Shown in pieces: positions 1-12,500 of a stretch of DNA of 64,000 bases. Position numbers and translations under genes: made by a program. The DNA lies in the NCBI RefSeq assembly GCF_037975245.1, contig NC_092569.1, positions 26,859,168 through 26,923,167 of the forward strand, given 5' to 3'. Below the pieces are notes generated by a model, which worked only from the letters and a program-made list of their open reading frames with translations, was not told the DNA's origin and made no database searches. Position 1 is the first letter of the stretch; every line of letters begins with the position of its first letter. The DNA is from Apostichopus japonicus (Eukaryota > Echinodermata > Holothuroidea > Aspidochirotida > Stichopodidae).

Positions 1-2027
1 TATTAAATATGAATGGTACATCAATTAGTAGTTGAGCATTTTAGCTAGAGTTTTTACTACTCTATTAAAGAAGACAATAACTCTAAAATCATTCTTGGTT
101 CATATGATATATGCCATGCATAACTTCTTTAAACATCTAAGAAAAATCTTATTTCATTTAGGAGATATGGTATAGATTTAATGCTTCTTTACACACAAGG
201 CTGGATAACTAACCAAGTTTACATATGACATCATATAGCCACATGTGATTCATTGTTCTTCTATTGTCCTTTACTAATTACATAATTACATCTGTTATGT
301 TTGCATAAATGATTGCTTTTGTGTAAATTTGTTTTTGAACAAATGCTGAATCTCAAATATTGAACCTCTTTAACACGATCAACAGCTAGTTTACCTAGGG
401 ATTGTGTCGAAAGAAAACCAAAGAGAAAGTATGAATGAAGAGAATCCAAGACAGAGATGGAACAAACACCATGGAAGTACAGGGATGTGCCCACACTGGG
501 CGGCACTGGGTGGCCCCGCCCAGCACTAAAAATTACCGCCCAGCACTGCAGTCTTAAAAATCGTGAATCCCGCCCAGCACTACTTTCATCTAAAATCCCG
601 ATATTCCTTACATTATGTTCAACATAAATTGGCCCTGGTCTATGCCAAAATCATACAGACTAATAATGCATCAGTTACGCATGCGAGAAACATTACTTAC
701 GGCTCTAACTCGGTCCCTTGTAAAATCTCTTTGAAACAAACTAATAACTTTTACCAGGTACGTAATAAATTTCACTAAAAAAAAATAAAAAAGGAAATTT
801 TTAGCAAAACTAGTTCTTGTGTATGTGCTTAAAAAGCTACACAAGTGCTAGCATTTGGCATCTGAGCACCTTCAAAAATCGGGGGGATGGGGACACACCC
901 TCCCCCTTACACCCCTCCCCAGGACTGCGATCAGTATACCCGGCACTCAGAAAATCCTGGGCAGTATATGCTCTACTGACATATTTCTCCCTTTGCATCT
1001 TTACAAACAGTAGATCAGGAATATGTGACTATACATTCCTGGATGTAAGCTGATCTTTACTTGCTATAGGCTTATACAGATTAGGCCTACTCTTAGCATT
1101 ACCATTGAGTAAAGGCCAGCAACGTTGCACTTAAATATCTGACATCATTGCCTTCTGTTTACAGCCATATGGTGTTATAATTATTTTACAGTTAGGCACA
1201 TTATTAACAATTTCTTTAAGATATGTTGCATTGCTCAGCCAAAACAAAGGAAAAGTAACTTAATTAAGATACTTTATTTAGATTCCTCAACTCACCCTTC
1301 ACTGCAAAGCAGCCCGCATTCTGTATGCAAAGTCTGTAAACATGGTTACACTGTTTCTCTTCCTAAAGTCTGAATGAATTGAATTTCCCGCCCAGCGCGT
1401 CTGTCGCGTGCCTTACCTCATTACTATGGATGTTTTCTAGTCTTGTCTTTCATCGAAGTCAGTCAACTATACATACTAAGCTGTTGGCAGCTAGACCAAG
1501 TAACCCCTGAAAGTTCTGCGTTTCTTTTCTTGTGGTTGACTGACTTCGTCTATGGGTATATTTTGGGTTCTACTTCCCAATTACACTTCACTACGGAACT
1601 ACTTGAGATTGTATAATTGAGGATTAGCTCCAGTGTGTGCTTTGGATTTGGAGAGTGTAGACGTATTTTGCGGCTCTCTCTCTCCTTTGCATGGTTTAAC
1701 GTTGAGGGTTTTGTTAACAAAACCGTCGCGCTTGAACTATGTGCTTCAGAAAACTTAGTGTTTTGTCAACTTTTGTCTTGCTCTTTAACAAGCCTGTGTT
1801 CAATTACGTAACAAAAAATCGCACAGCATTTAAACAATGCTGTCGGGTTATCTTCCGTTCTTCCTATTTAGTCGGTGACAATATCTTCCATTCTTGTCAC
1901 TTGCAAACGAAGCCTCCAGCTCTGTATAGTCCCCCTCAGCCAAGTAATCTCTTCGTTCGTGTAATGTCTCAGTAGAATCTCAATCAAACTTCAACATATG
2001 GTCTCGTTTAATTTTACGAATATATGC
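1..2027. other. intergenic, no gene seen
   Basis: No exon with convincing splice sites or conserved protein similarity was recognised. Bases 508-590 repeat a short GC-rich word (CGCCCAGCACT) three times, and a related GCCCAGCGC word recurs near 1390. Bases 845-960 contain the C-rich/G-rich internal hairpin also seen in the non-autonomous DNA elements at 14.5, 28.7 and 30.2 kb, so a decayed DNA transposon probably lies at about 480-970, but no clean ends or target duplication could be read. Confidence 0.5.
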
Positions 2028-2035
2028 ACTCCACG

Positions 2036-3091
2036 CATAGGCGTACGGGACCATTTCGGTTTGGGGGGGGGGGGCGTTCAGAAACTTTTGTGCCCAAAAG
2101 TTCCCGTGACACTATCTAAGCGGAGCGCCACCATCAGTTGGCGCGTAGCGTACAAGATTTTTTTTGGCAAAATATGCCTCTCAGGTTGCCGGAAATGGCA
2201 CTTCTGAGGCCTTGCAAGTTGCATCTAAACATTCTTTATTTTATAATCTCACGTTTAGAAATTTTCACTTCCCAAAAAATTTGGTAAATTAGAAGAAGAA
2301 AAATTGGTAAAATCACTTTGAAGGGGAAAATAGGACAGTATATTTTTTAAGCTCCTATTTAGTTACGGTATTTATTATATTAACACAGTACTCAGCTATC
2401 ACCAGAAAAACATAAATTGTAGGCGGGAAAATGTTGCTGTGTCGGGTAAGACTGCAATTTGTCTTACCATGGAGCTATAAACAGATGTTTATAGCTCCAT
2501 GGTCTTACAAAAAAGTGTAAAAAATAACAAAGAATATGATAAACCTGTACTTTTAGGCTTGAAGGCACCCCCCCCCCCCACCATCCATGAAGAAGAAAAT
2601 GTTTCTTATATACACTCATGTCGGGGATGTCCAGGTATACAGTTGACTAGTTCGAAAAAATGTTTGGTGCGGTTTTTTTCACTTCAGAGACTGCTAATCG
2701 CCATGCATGCATGTCACTACTATTGTGAGCGGCGTTCCCTGTTAAAATTTTGGGTGATAGTGCAAAAAGCGTGGTAGCCCAGATGAGCTGCGCTTACGGT
2801 GGTGTTACACGGAAATATTCGGGCATCATGATGCTAAATAAAGAAAATCATTAGGCCTATATCAATATTAATGTCACAAAACAAATAACACAGAACGCTC
2901 TCCACGGAATTGTAGGGCAAAAACATGAAAAAGATTCGGGCAAGATACTGCATATTTATATATATATTTTTTCTCTTCTTAGGCTGCCCGAACTTTCAGG
3001 ACTTTTGCCCTAATTTCTTGTCCTCTGGAAAAAAAAAATTGGGGGGTAGTCTGCCCCCTGCCCACCCCCCCCCCCGCCTCGTACGCCTATG
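2036..3091. mobile_element. non-autonomous hAT-like DNA transposon with 8-bp target duplication
   Basis: The element begins CATAGGCGTACG and ends CGTACGCCTATG, a terminal inverted repeat. It is flanked by a perfect 8-bp direct repeat, ACTCCACG, at 2028-2035 and 3092-3099. An 8-bp duplication is the hallmark of hAT transposition. It has G and C homopolymer runs near both ends (about 2066-2078 and 3064-3075) and no transposase frame. At 2110-2155 it carries a hairpin-rich module shared with the elements at 3898 and 17067. A 35-bp palindrome with its own 6-bp duplication is nested at 2468-2502. Confidence 0.8.
2462..2508. mobile_element. ultra-short palindromic insertion with 6-bp direct repeats
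   Basis: A 35-bp near-perfect palindrome (CATGGAGCTATAAAC, 4-5 bp loop, then its complement) occupies 2468-2502. It is bracketed by TCTTAC at 2462-2467 and 2503-2508. It lies inside a hAT-like element and is therefore younger than it. Three comparable insertions lie at 60644, 61712 and 62652. Confidence 0.6.
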
Positions 3092-3889
3092 ACTCCACGG
3101 CAGTGCTAGATCAAAGAGCTGGATCATTTCTACTAGCGGCAAATGATAATTTTCTCCGCTTCAGACTGAATTTCAGATTGAAACTGAATTGAATATTTCA
3201 AGATGAACAGTCGACGTTTCGAGATAAAAAGTCTCCAAATTTCGTTGAAGCCGAAATTTCAGAAACAAAATGTCAGCTGAATTTGAAGTTAAAGTGTCGC
3301 CCAATTCCCCCTTCCATGTTTATTTTCTAACCGTGCAAATAGATTACGTCATTGAAACCGTCACTCCTTATTGGTCCAAAGTAGTACCAGTAGTTATTAT
3401 AGGACAGTATGATACATTGCCGCGATGAGACGAGACGGGAAATAAGGCTGCTAAATGCCGATTATTCGTTCCGAATGAAACAAGGAAGGAAAATCCAGGG
3501 AATTCAGAGATTTAGTTGAAACCGGTTGGCATTTATTTTGGAGTTAATATTGAGTATGTTTATAACTTCTTATCAAAAGATATCATACGGAGAGGCGGTT
3601 GTACGTACGCGACTTCGGTCGAGCCTACAGAAAATAATAGTATTACTATCAAGATATTACACCTTGCTATATATGACTAGGCCCGTAGTACCACGCCTAG
3701 TTATTGCCTATACTATAGGCTTGGCCATAGTTGAGGTAACATTACATATTGAGTAAGGTTGACTAGGTCTAACGTTAGGCCTATACTTATTGCGAACTTG
3801 TGAACTAGTACTAGTAGTATAGTTGCGGTAGGGATGTTTGCCTACAAACTAGTGAACTAGCACTAGTAGTAGTAGCACTGGTAGTAGTA

Positions 3890-4283
3890 GCTAGCACCAG
3901 TGGCAGAGCTAGGGGTATTGGTCAAAGGGGGGGGGGGGGGGAGAATGGCTGTAGGGGCACTTTCCACACTATCTAAGAGTGCCACCTCAGGTTGGCGCGG
4001 AGCGTACAGACATTTTTTGAGTAAAGATACATCCCAGATCGCCGGAATTGACCCTTTCCTGGCCTTGCTAATTTGCAAATAAATGAAGAATAAATAGGTG
4101 TCATCGCCAACAAAATGTGACAAATGTCAATAGGTAGATGAGAGCGCAATTAAAAAGTAAATAAACGCAAACAAGTAAAAAGTGGTATAAAGCTGAAAAA
4201 GGCGCCAGCAGTCCATTTGAGTCCGTCAGGGGGGGGGGGGAGCCGCCCCCTGACTGTATGGACGCTCCGCCACTGGCTGGTAC
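3890..4283. mobile_element. short hAT-like element (CAGTGGC ends)
   Basis: The 378-bp core at 3898-4275 begins CAGTGGCAGAGC and ends GCTCCGCCACTG, a classic hAT-type inverted terminus. The flanking 8-mers GCTAGCAC and GCTGGTAC match at 6 of 8 positions, consistent with an aged target duplication. It contains G runs at about 3928-3941 and 4231-4241, and the shared hairpin-rich module at 3967-4009. No transposase is encoded. Confidence 0.65.
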
Positions 4284-4453
4284 GTACTTGCTGTAGGGGG
4301 GGGGGGGTTAGGCATACAATTTCAAAGGCAATATTAGTATTAATCGCACTTAATATGCATGGCTTAAACCTAACAATTGCGTAAACAAGTTTGTTACAAA
4401 TACTATTACTAGGCTGATATCAATATTTTCTTTCATTTATGTTATCACCAAAG

Positions 4454-4570
4454 ATGTGGTACTTGTGGATAAAGAGGATGAAGCAGAGATCAACAAAGAT
4501 GCTCTTGTACCTCTCATTGAAATGGAGCCAAACACAGCCATCAAAGTGGTAAAGAGAGATGGAATGTGGG
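4454..4570 (+). CDS. possible orphan exon, unrecognised protein
   Basis: An open 117-bp stretch sits between a pyrimidine-rich acceptor (TTTCTTTCATTTATG...CAAAG) and a good donor (GG|GTAAGC). Read with two leading bases completing a codon, it encodes a charged segment containing VDKEDEAEINKDALVPLIE and ending KVVKRDGMWG, with protein-like composition. It would be a phase 1-1 exon. I do not recognise the family and see no partner exon nearby. It could be an exon of an unseen gene to the left or a retained pseudo-exon. Confidence 0.3.
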
Positions 4571-4731
4571 GTAAGCGACAATTTAGCTCCAACCTAAACC
4601 TATCCAAAATACTCTGTTGACATGAATAATCAGCAGTGTTTCGAAATGTGTGCATAAAAGTTGGGGATGTTCTTTTCGTCAAACACACTAATGAAGTCTC
4701 ATGTGAAGGATTTCCCCGGTTCCTTCAAATA

Positions 4732-5939
4732 TAAAAGCCCAGTCACATCTCACCGGATTGCAATAACGGAGAGGGAACGAAGACAAAAAATGGCACTCCG
4801 TTGATGTACGTTATTATCGTTTAGCATGCGGTTCTCCTCCGTCCGTTTACGTTTCATTACCGGGAGGGTCCGGTTTGTCCGGTGACGATTTTGAACATGC
4901 ACAAAACTTTGAATGGACATCCACCGAAAACTGTCTCCGTTATTTACTCGTTACTAATCCGTTGAGCTTCCGTTTTATCAGTTTCTCATGCATTTTGTTC
5001 GTTCTGTATGCGTTTGGCATACTGTATTTCTCCGTTCGTCTCTGGTTATTGCTATTGCTCACCGGATCATTAACGGACAAAGAACGGATGAAACGTAGAA
5101 GTACAGTACCTATACCGTATATTCAACGGACGCTAACGTAGAAATAACGGAAGTGTAAATGAATAGAACTGACAATGAACAGATAGGTAACGGACGTTAC
5201 ACGGAAGAAACGGAAGAACTTAGGCCAGGAAAGTATAACAGACAGACATAGAACGGAGATGCATCGTACCTCCACCATGTCCACTCCAAGCGTCCCATGC
5301 CTCATTCTGCTCCTATAACCTCTCCCGTCAACACCTACATCATGGACCCTTCAAAAAGATTCAAGCTTCAGACCGCAGTGTCAGCTTTACAAGCACAGAT
5401 GCGCATCACTGAAGCCAACATCAAGACCAATGAACTAGTCAAGAAGAGAAGGAAGAGACATGCTCGGCGTAAATGCTGGTCTAGGGCCTTGCTAGGTCCA
5501 GAAGACGGCAGTTTGGTCTTTATGACCAACTAATGCAGGAGCTGTGAATGGAAGACCAAAATCTTTCATCAACTTCATGAGGATGCCCCTGATTTTGAGG
5601 CACTCCGGAGGCCCAGGTTTTAGACCGTTTCTTCTCCGTTGTTAGTTCGGTATGTCCGTTACTTTTCCGGTACTGCAAAGTTTTGTATGTTCTTTATCCG
5701 TTAATTGTCCGTTGGTGTTCATTAGTTCGTATGTTGTTATTCCGTTGTTCATCCGTTGTTCGTCCGTTGCTGTCCGTCCCTTGTATGTTTGTAATCCGTT
5801 TTCACCGTTGAACTTCCGGTACGTTGCAATCTCCAGATGCATGCGCGACAACTTTTGCCAACGGAAATAACCGGATAACTGTTATTCGCGAGTACTCTTA
5901 TCCGTTTGTGTAATCCGGCGAGATGCGACTGGGCCTTAA
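4732..5939 (+). mobile_element. PIF/Harbinger-type DNA transposon, defective
   Basis: Long inverted termini (AAGCCCAGTCACATCTC at 4735; GAGATGCGACTGGGCCT ending 5936) are flanked by the 3-bp duplication TAA (4732-4734 and 5937-5939), the target preference of PIF/Harbinger. The interior is rich in the word CCGTT/AACGG. A decayed coding piece at about 5342-5620 resembles the start of a Harbinger nuclease: a basic stretch KKRRKRHARRKCW, then in a shifted frame LMQEL, MEDQKSFINFMRM. At least one frame change and internal stops break it. Confidence 0.7.
5297..5620 (+). pseudogene. Harbinger transposase N-terminal relic
   Basis: The frame from the ATG at 5342 reads a basic region (VKKRRKRHARRKCWSRALL) and stops at 5531. 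The continuation in another frame reads LMQEL-stop-MEDQKSFINFMRM, matching the RRPEFG...L..EL...D...F.NF.RM layout of PIF/Harbinger nucleases. The catalytic DDE region is absent, so it cannot be active. Identification rests on motif memory only. Confidence 0.5.
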
Positions 5940-7083
5940 CATTGGAGGTGTTCAAATTGCAGATTCCCCATCAGTTGACAGGAGAGTAATTTTACTTATG
6001 AAAGAAGTTTCAACTTTGCTCTGAACGTGGATGATTCTTAAACAATCTTTAACTATCAAACAGGTGGCCTGAACAATTATGGGTTGAAGGGAATCACCTC
6101 TTGAAAATTATAAGTGGATTTCCCAAGGTCTTTGAGTACCCCCGGCGAGAATTTCAAACACGCCAGGACTTGGAAGAACAATACTCATATTATGAAAGTT
6201 TTGTAGGCCTATAATTTATGTTATGTAAGCTCTGATTATGAACCTAATATATTCATTTCAATTTTCAAGAATACTTGTATTTTGTTTTCCACACGTAATT
6301 TAAAACTCAGTCATCTTGGCAGCTCTTCAGAAAGTCATGCTGGTGGTCGCTGTTTTAGCCAATTGTCAACATATCTGAATGCAGAATGCAGGAGTTCGTT
6401 GGTAAACATAGCAGTTGCTAACATGATGTACATGGGGAAGTATTTTTTTTTATCATCATGATTTCATATGAATTTGATGTATACAATAACATGTTTGTAA
6501 ACATTGATATATTGAGACTTGTAACCAGTATATGCTTATGCCCAATTGATATAAAATTTACATGGTCAACCCATGTTAAGGATATTCTGTTCAGGTCAAG
6601 TATTAGCAACATGTTCCAATTTTCCTGCTTAAAGGCATGATTGCATTGCAATGAACTTGAAAGCATTTCAATGTACACAGACAGAAGGTACGTATGCAGC
6701 TACTGAAGTGAGCTGTATGATGTCAAATTGTAGTTAGCAGCTGCCGAATTAAGATGTAAAATGCATGTTTAGTGGTGAAAAGTACTTTCATTAAGGTAAA
6801 ACTTGAGCTGTTGACCTCACTGCAATATCGGAATGAACGTTATAGATCTCCTAGTTGAACATACTGCGAGCGGCTGTTGCGAGCTGACACCTTGCCAAAC
6901 TTTGTCTGTTCAAGGTGAGAATACAGCTTGTCTAATGAACATAATATTACAGTACAGCGAGCGAATTGTAATGGGTCCATATGACAAGATATTAAAGACT
7001 TAAGAGATAATTTAGGACTAAACGCTCACAGGTCTTCATGGCAACCGAAGTTAAAACAATAGGTCGAAGATCATTCATGCGTG
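5940..7083. other. intergenic, nothing recognised
   Basis: AT-rich single-copy sequence in this window. No reading frame with codon bias, splice-site pair or repeat structure was convincing. Confidence 0.5.
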
Positions 7084-7430
7084 AGATTATTGGCTTTTTG
7101 GGCACAGGGATGATACATGACTGTTTCGAAATAGATCATGGAATGGACTGTGTAGTGAAACACATATTGAAGATATGTAAGTAAATATACCAGCTAACTG
7201 TCGACTTGCACAATCTCTAAGCACACGGGGGGATAGATTATAAGGGCCAGCAGCCTTAGATGGAATAATCTTTCTAAAATTATGCCGAACTTCCTCTTTA
7301 GTAATCACCGTCAAAAAGGGCACAGAATTTGTGAGAATTAACACATAGGAGGTTGTCAACTCTGGTCGAGAAAATCATGACAATCAAAACGGCTGTAAAA
7401 TGCATTCAAAGCATTAGCATAATCAATGAT
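7084..7430 (-). pseudogene. non-LTR retrotransposon (LINE) reverse-transcriptase fragment
   Basis: On the minus strand the frame reads LTVITKEEVRHNFRKI, PSKAAGPYNLSPRVLRDCA, then LAGIFTYI. This is the start of the reverse-transcriptase domain of a LINE (KAAGPDN..P..L..CA....IF). Upstream of it a related frame reads YANALNAFYSRFD, also typical of these proteins, broken by a stop. Both ends are missing and the YxDD centre is not in the window, so it is a dead 5'- and 3'-truncated copy. Confidence 0.65.
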
Positions 7431-7439
7431 TTGAGTCCG

Positions 7440-8160
7440 TCGGGGGGGGGGGGCATCACCTCAAGCCCTGCTCACTAATTAATGTTCATAATATCACATT
7501 GAACATGCATTATCATGTACCCGCTATCTATCAACACCTTCACACAAATTATGATTCAATTCTGAAAATGTTTACATTTGACCCTGTGACCTCATTAATA
7601 TTCTTGAATTGTGCACCAAAATCAATGGGGCTCTGACTTTCGGTTGCGGAGTTATAAGCATTTGAAGATTTTTACGTTTGACCCTGTGACCTCATTATTG
7701 TTTATTAGATGAGCACCAAAATCAATAAGGTTCTTATACTCAGTATGGCGCATAAATGTTTCAAGTATGACTTCAATACATATACTTTTCATTGTCCAGT
7801 TACCGTATTGACAAGCTATTTTAGTGAAAATCAACTTAAGCCCCGCCCCTAATAAATATGCATAATATCAACTTGAACATATGTTACCATGTACCCACTA
7901 TCTACCAACACATTTAAACCAAGTATGAATAAATTCTGACTTTTGGTTGCGGAGTTATTAGCATTTGGAGATTTTCACATTTGACCCTGTGACCTCATTA
8001 TTCATTAGATGAGCACCAAAATCAATCTACTCACTATGGCGCATCTATGAACCAAGTATAACTTCAATCCAACTTGCCATTCTTGAGTTATCATGTTTAC
8101 GAACCAAGTGTGTCACATACACACACATACACCCTGCACACACACACACACACAAAATCC
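7440..8160. repeat. diverged repeats with CCCTGTGACCTCATTA word
   Basis: The phrase TTTGACCCTGTGACCTCATTA occurs in shorter pieces near 7578, 7678 and 7980, each followed by similar sequence on caccaaaatcaat, so the block is an old local triplication. It starts at a G run after GAGTCCGTC and ends in a CA microsatellite (about 8116-8155). Similar degenerate blocks lie at 26.6-27.3 kb and 36.9-37.6 kb. Confidence 0.5.
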
Positions 8161-9521
8161 CATAAGATATCAACAAAGATGATCCTCTATTACTTTTCGA
8201 CATTTTTTTTTTTGACGATGATCATTTACAAGTCAGAAATCATGGCTTGTTCTTATCAGTAAACCTGTAAGTTTAAATTTACATATAGTATTTTGTTCAC
8301 TCCAACGCTTATCCGTGATATTTCAATTGAGGGTATTATATTTAGTTGGAATTTGAATAAACGAAATAGGGTCATCAGAAACATCATCATTTTTTTCCTT
8401 TTAACTTTTTTTTTCTGGTTTCAATTTTTCTTGATACATCATTTTTTTAGTTTCGTTCATATCTCGTTCATATCTACTAGAAACGCGAATTGAACGGGTT
8501 TTAACTGTGCGGTCATTATGTGTAAACTGTTGGTTAAAGCGATTTTTTTCATTGTTATGACGTCATTTTAAAACTTTTGTAGGATTGGACGGACCTACAG
8601 AACATAGAAAGGAAAGACAGCCCAGCAACAACTAAATATCTAAGTTATTGCTCTGTCTAATCTCGACTAATTAATCCCATCTTAATCCCAGCTCCAAAAG
8701 CAAGCTGTACTGATAACGGCAATGTATAGAAATCAATTGATCGTACATAATACACGAAGCATTTATTTCGTCATGAAGCCATTAATCATAAATTTACGAG
8801 TAATTTTGAGACTTTCTTGGCTGTTAACCTCCTAATTCACGTGATTACAGATACGAAATCGGCTCATTAATTTTTATTGATCGACGTACGAAAGCAATAA
8901 AGTTATGAAAAGCACGCATTTTGGAACTTTATGGCGGATATTTATTAATGTTTGGTTAGTATTTTGGATGTTTAAATGTACGGTTTACTGTTATGTTAAT
9001 CACCCTGAAAAGAAAAGAAACGATGAACGCTTGTGTTGGTTGCCTAGGAAATCTATTGTGACTAAGAAAGAAATATACAGAAGAAATAGAAGAAGAACAA
9101 ATATCCATTTGAAAGGTACAACACGCTTGCTCGATTAAATCATATATTATTATGAGCTGTTTTAAAATCCACACCAGACATCAATTGGTTACGGAGGAAC
9201 CCGCCCAAATCATCCGCACCAGCGCTAGGAAATTTCCGTTAGAAATATTCTCCATTGTGAAGGACATTATATGCGGAGGACCTGTGTACTTTTGTTCATG
9301 GAAATGCACTTTCTATTGGATTTGTATCCTTACAGTTCAGTCTATGTCTGATAATAAGACGAGGATCCATTGTTCTTAAGGAAATTTGCATCGCTTTTTT
9401 TTATGGAACTTTGAGCTGAGGATTCATTTGCAAATTATTCTTGAATTTTCTTTACACCTCAATAGCTAAAGTGTCTCTGTGTGTTGGCTTTATCATAATT
9501 ATTTTTGTAACAAGAAGAAAC
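8161..9521. promoter_or_regulatory. upstream region of the FReD gene
   Basis: This stretch lies directly upstream of the signal-peptide exon and must contain its 5' UTR and probably its promoter, unless an untranslated first exon lies further left. I could not identify a convincing TATA box, initiator or transcription start. No other gene is seen. Confidence 0.3.
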
Positions 9522-9591
9522 ATGAAGCTTTCTAAATTGACCATTATCAAGCTTTTGATGGTTCATCTAGTAACTACTGCTTTGACTAAAG
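9522..9591 (+). CDS. FReD gene exon 1: signal peptide
   Basis: ATG at 9522 opens a 23-codon piece with a basic start (MKLSK) and hydrophobic core (IIKLLMVHLVTTAL), a typical signal peptide. It ends ACT AAA G|GTAAGC, phase 1, matching the phase of all following stalk exons. An upstream in-frame extension exists but has no ATG, so 9522 is the start. Confidence 0.65.
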
Positions 9592-12500
9592 GTAAGCATA
9601 TTATATCCTTCTATAGTATCTTTATAAGTATCCTTCTATAGGTGTGGGTATTTTATATGATGGGAGGGCAGGAAGGGGTGTCTCAACTATCCTAGAAATT
9701 TATTTTATTTATGATTTTATTTATATTCTCGAAAGTCTAAAACCTAAGCTTCTCTCAAAGGCACACTGGAGGTGGGGCGTGGGGGGGGGTTGGGGAGGTT
9801 CTACACGATTGCAGAATCTCCCCATCCCTTTTTTTCCCTGGAGAGGGTTAAACACTCTCTGACAAAATGGTTCCTCTGTATATATTCCTAACAACAAATT
9901 CCAGTATTTGAATGTTATTTCAACATACGTGAAATTCTGTAATCACGTTTTCCAACGGGACTCTTTTTAACAACATTTTGATATAGCTTAAACAAAAGGC
10001 CCTTTGTTAGCTTGCTTAAAAGAAAAAAAGAGAGTATTTCTTCCCAAACGGTGCACTTATTATATATTAAAGTCGGCACTAGGGGTTTACCATCAATCCA
10101 ACTTTTTCAACCTCACACAAAGTATTTATAAAACAAAAATGCGTTTTGGGCTTCTTATATGTGGACCTCATACTATAGTCTAAATATATGCATCAGAAAT
10201 GCACCAGTTGGCGTGGCCGCGGACCACATACCTCCCTAATGGATAGGGAAACATAGGTTTTCAATTACCCCATGGAAGCACCCTCCTCCTTTATAAAGCC
10301 TTTGCTTTACTTCTGGCCCTCCCATTAAGGTTCAGGCCTCTACTTAAATTCGCCGGAGGAAATTTTGAGTCTAAATTTATACTTATTATTACAGCCTTCC
10401 TTTTAGACTTGACTCATATTATCTTAATAATAGTGTATATATGCCTCATACTGCATCATTTTTCTTCTAAGTTTTTAATTTTGTCTGGGTGTGGGGGGGG
10501 GGGGGGAGGGAGCGACACCCCTACATGTGAGTCGGCTTCAATATGCCCACGGCAAATACTTTATTCGCATCAGACCCTCCAACTAAGATTCAGGTGTCTA
10601 GCTTCAATCAGTCGGGGGATCGTTTGAGTCTATTATTATTTATTGTAGCAATCTTCCGTATAAAGTGTTACTTCTGTGTTACTCTCTTTGCGTCAGAATG
10701 CACCAAGTAAAATTGTATATATCTTTTGTGGGGAGGACCCCCAGACCCCCCTACCTACATAGGATTCGATTTTAAGGACCCCAGGGTAGTCCTCTGCCTT
10801 CATAAAAAAATATATATATTATTTTGCCTTTGGCCCTTCTATAAGAGTTCAGCTCCCTATCTTAATCTGTCCGAAAAGTTTTGAATTTGGCCTCTCCCCC
10901 TCCCCCTCTACCTCTAAAATGCTGCGCACGCCACTGGGCAACCGATTGCTGGGAGTAGGGTAATCCAAATTTGGCAATAATTAGATCATTTTTATATATG
11001 ATTCATTGATATTTTAAAGAAATCAAAGTGGGTATCAAAGATAGACTCGAAGAGCTGTTTTAGTGTTTCATACTAATTTAAATAACAACAGGAAATTGAA
11101 TGCAGCTTAACTGCTGACAATATATAAATAAAATCATTAAGAAAACGTACTATTTACAATACTAATCACAATTTCAGTATGATGATGCACTTTGAATTTG
11201 GCCCATCCCCCTCCCCCTCTACCTCTGACATGCTGCACACCACTGGGGCACTTTCCCTCACAAAATATCACTTTAATATTGTCTTATTGGCTCCCCCCCC
11301 CCCCCCCCCAATAAAAACTGTGACTGATGCACGACTCCAATATCAGCTTTCAGAGTCTGTTGTCCCATTGTTATTTCGTCAAACGCCTCCATCTCGACAA
11401 AGAGACTGAGATCACGTGACAAGGCTTGACAAATCATACAGCGACACAAGTTCATAATAGATATACAGCGTCTATGGAACGAACGGACCATAGGCTGTCG
11501 TGTTTTCGCATACATACGTCATAGGACTGTAAGCCGTCCAAATTGTCAAAGGACAGGATAATACTTTGCAAAACGTACGCATGTGTTAAAATACTCAAGG
11601 GGGAGGGGGAGGGTGGGGGTGGGTGGATTCTTCACTGTCACACCGATTTCGTCCTTATGGGACTCATTAGGCGAGGGTAGGAACCGAACCTGGACCTTCC
11701 GTGTCAGAGAGGTATAAGTCCGTATCACTGCGTCACAGTGATGTTACTTCTGTGATTGAGTATTATATATGGCTTTTTATTACGACATTTGTGGTTGCTT
11801 CCTCTCCATTGCAGATATGGTAGTTTACTTCGCCAAATTAATATACGTTGCGGGTTGTTTACTTTCCTTTCAAGTCGTATGCTCAGAAACCATGATTTGA
11901 TTTTTGATTTCTAAGAACCTGTCAGATTTTACTACCAACACCGAACCGTTAATATTTACTTTAAGATAATAGTTTACATGTTTACACTTACCGGGTGTGT
12001 TCGTTACGCAATTCAACCTAGCCTTTGGCGAGCATACTAAAAAATGAAATTACAATTGATTGTATACAACCATAAACTCCAAGATTGATTTTTTTGATGA
12101 ATATTAATGAGCAAGAAGTTACTGATTCAATTCCGTTCTCAATAGTTCTTCACACAGACACAGACGTTTGAGTACGATTAAACAGGTCTTACACTCAATA
12201 CAATTTTATAAAATTACAACATACCTTTTTTTCACTATATATTTGAAATGAAATTTGGAAAGTCAAGCGATTCCCTTTTCGGGTGTTGCAGGAAGCGGGG
12301 GCATCGGGGTGGGGGGGGGGTGGGAAATTTAACTTCCCCTGGACTGATTTAGGTAGGGCATGGATTAAGGTGGACTGGTGACAGGCGGATCCACTGTTTC
12401 ATAAAGGGGTATGGTGTGACCATGGGATCGTTGGACCTGACTCCACGTAGCTGGGGTAGGGGTTAGGGGGGGTGGTGATAAATAAATTTGAAATGGTGCA

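Noticed and set aside
480-970. DNA transposon with TGCCCA ends
   Set aside because: Internal sequence resembles other elements, but neither inverted ends nor a target duplication could be read with confidence.
11640-11745. Functional tRNA gene
   Set aside because: A and B boxes are present but no full cloverleaf with acceptor stem could be formed; a SINE head fits better.
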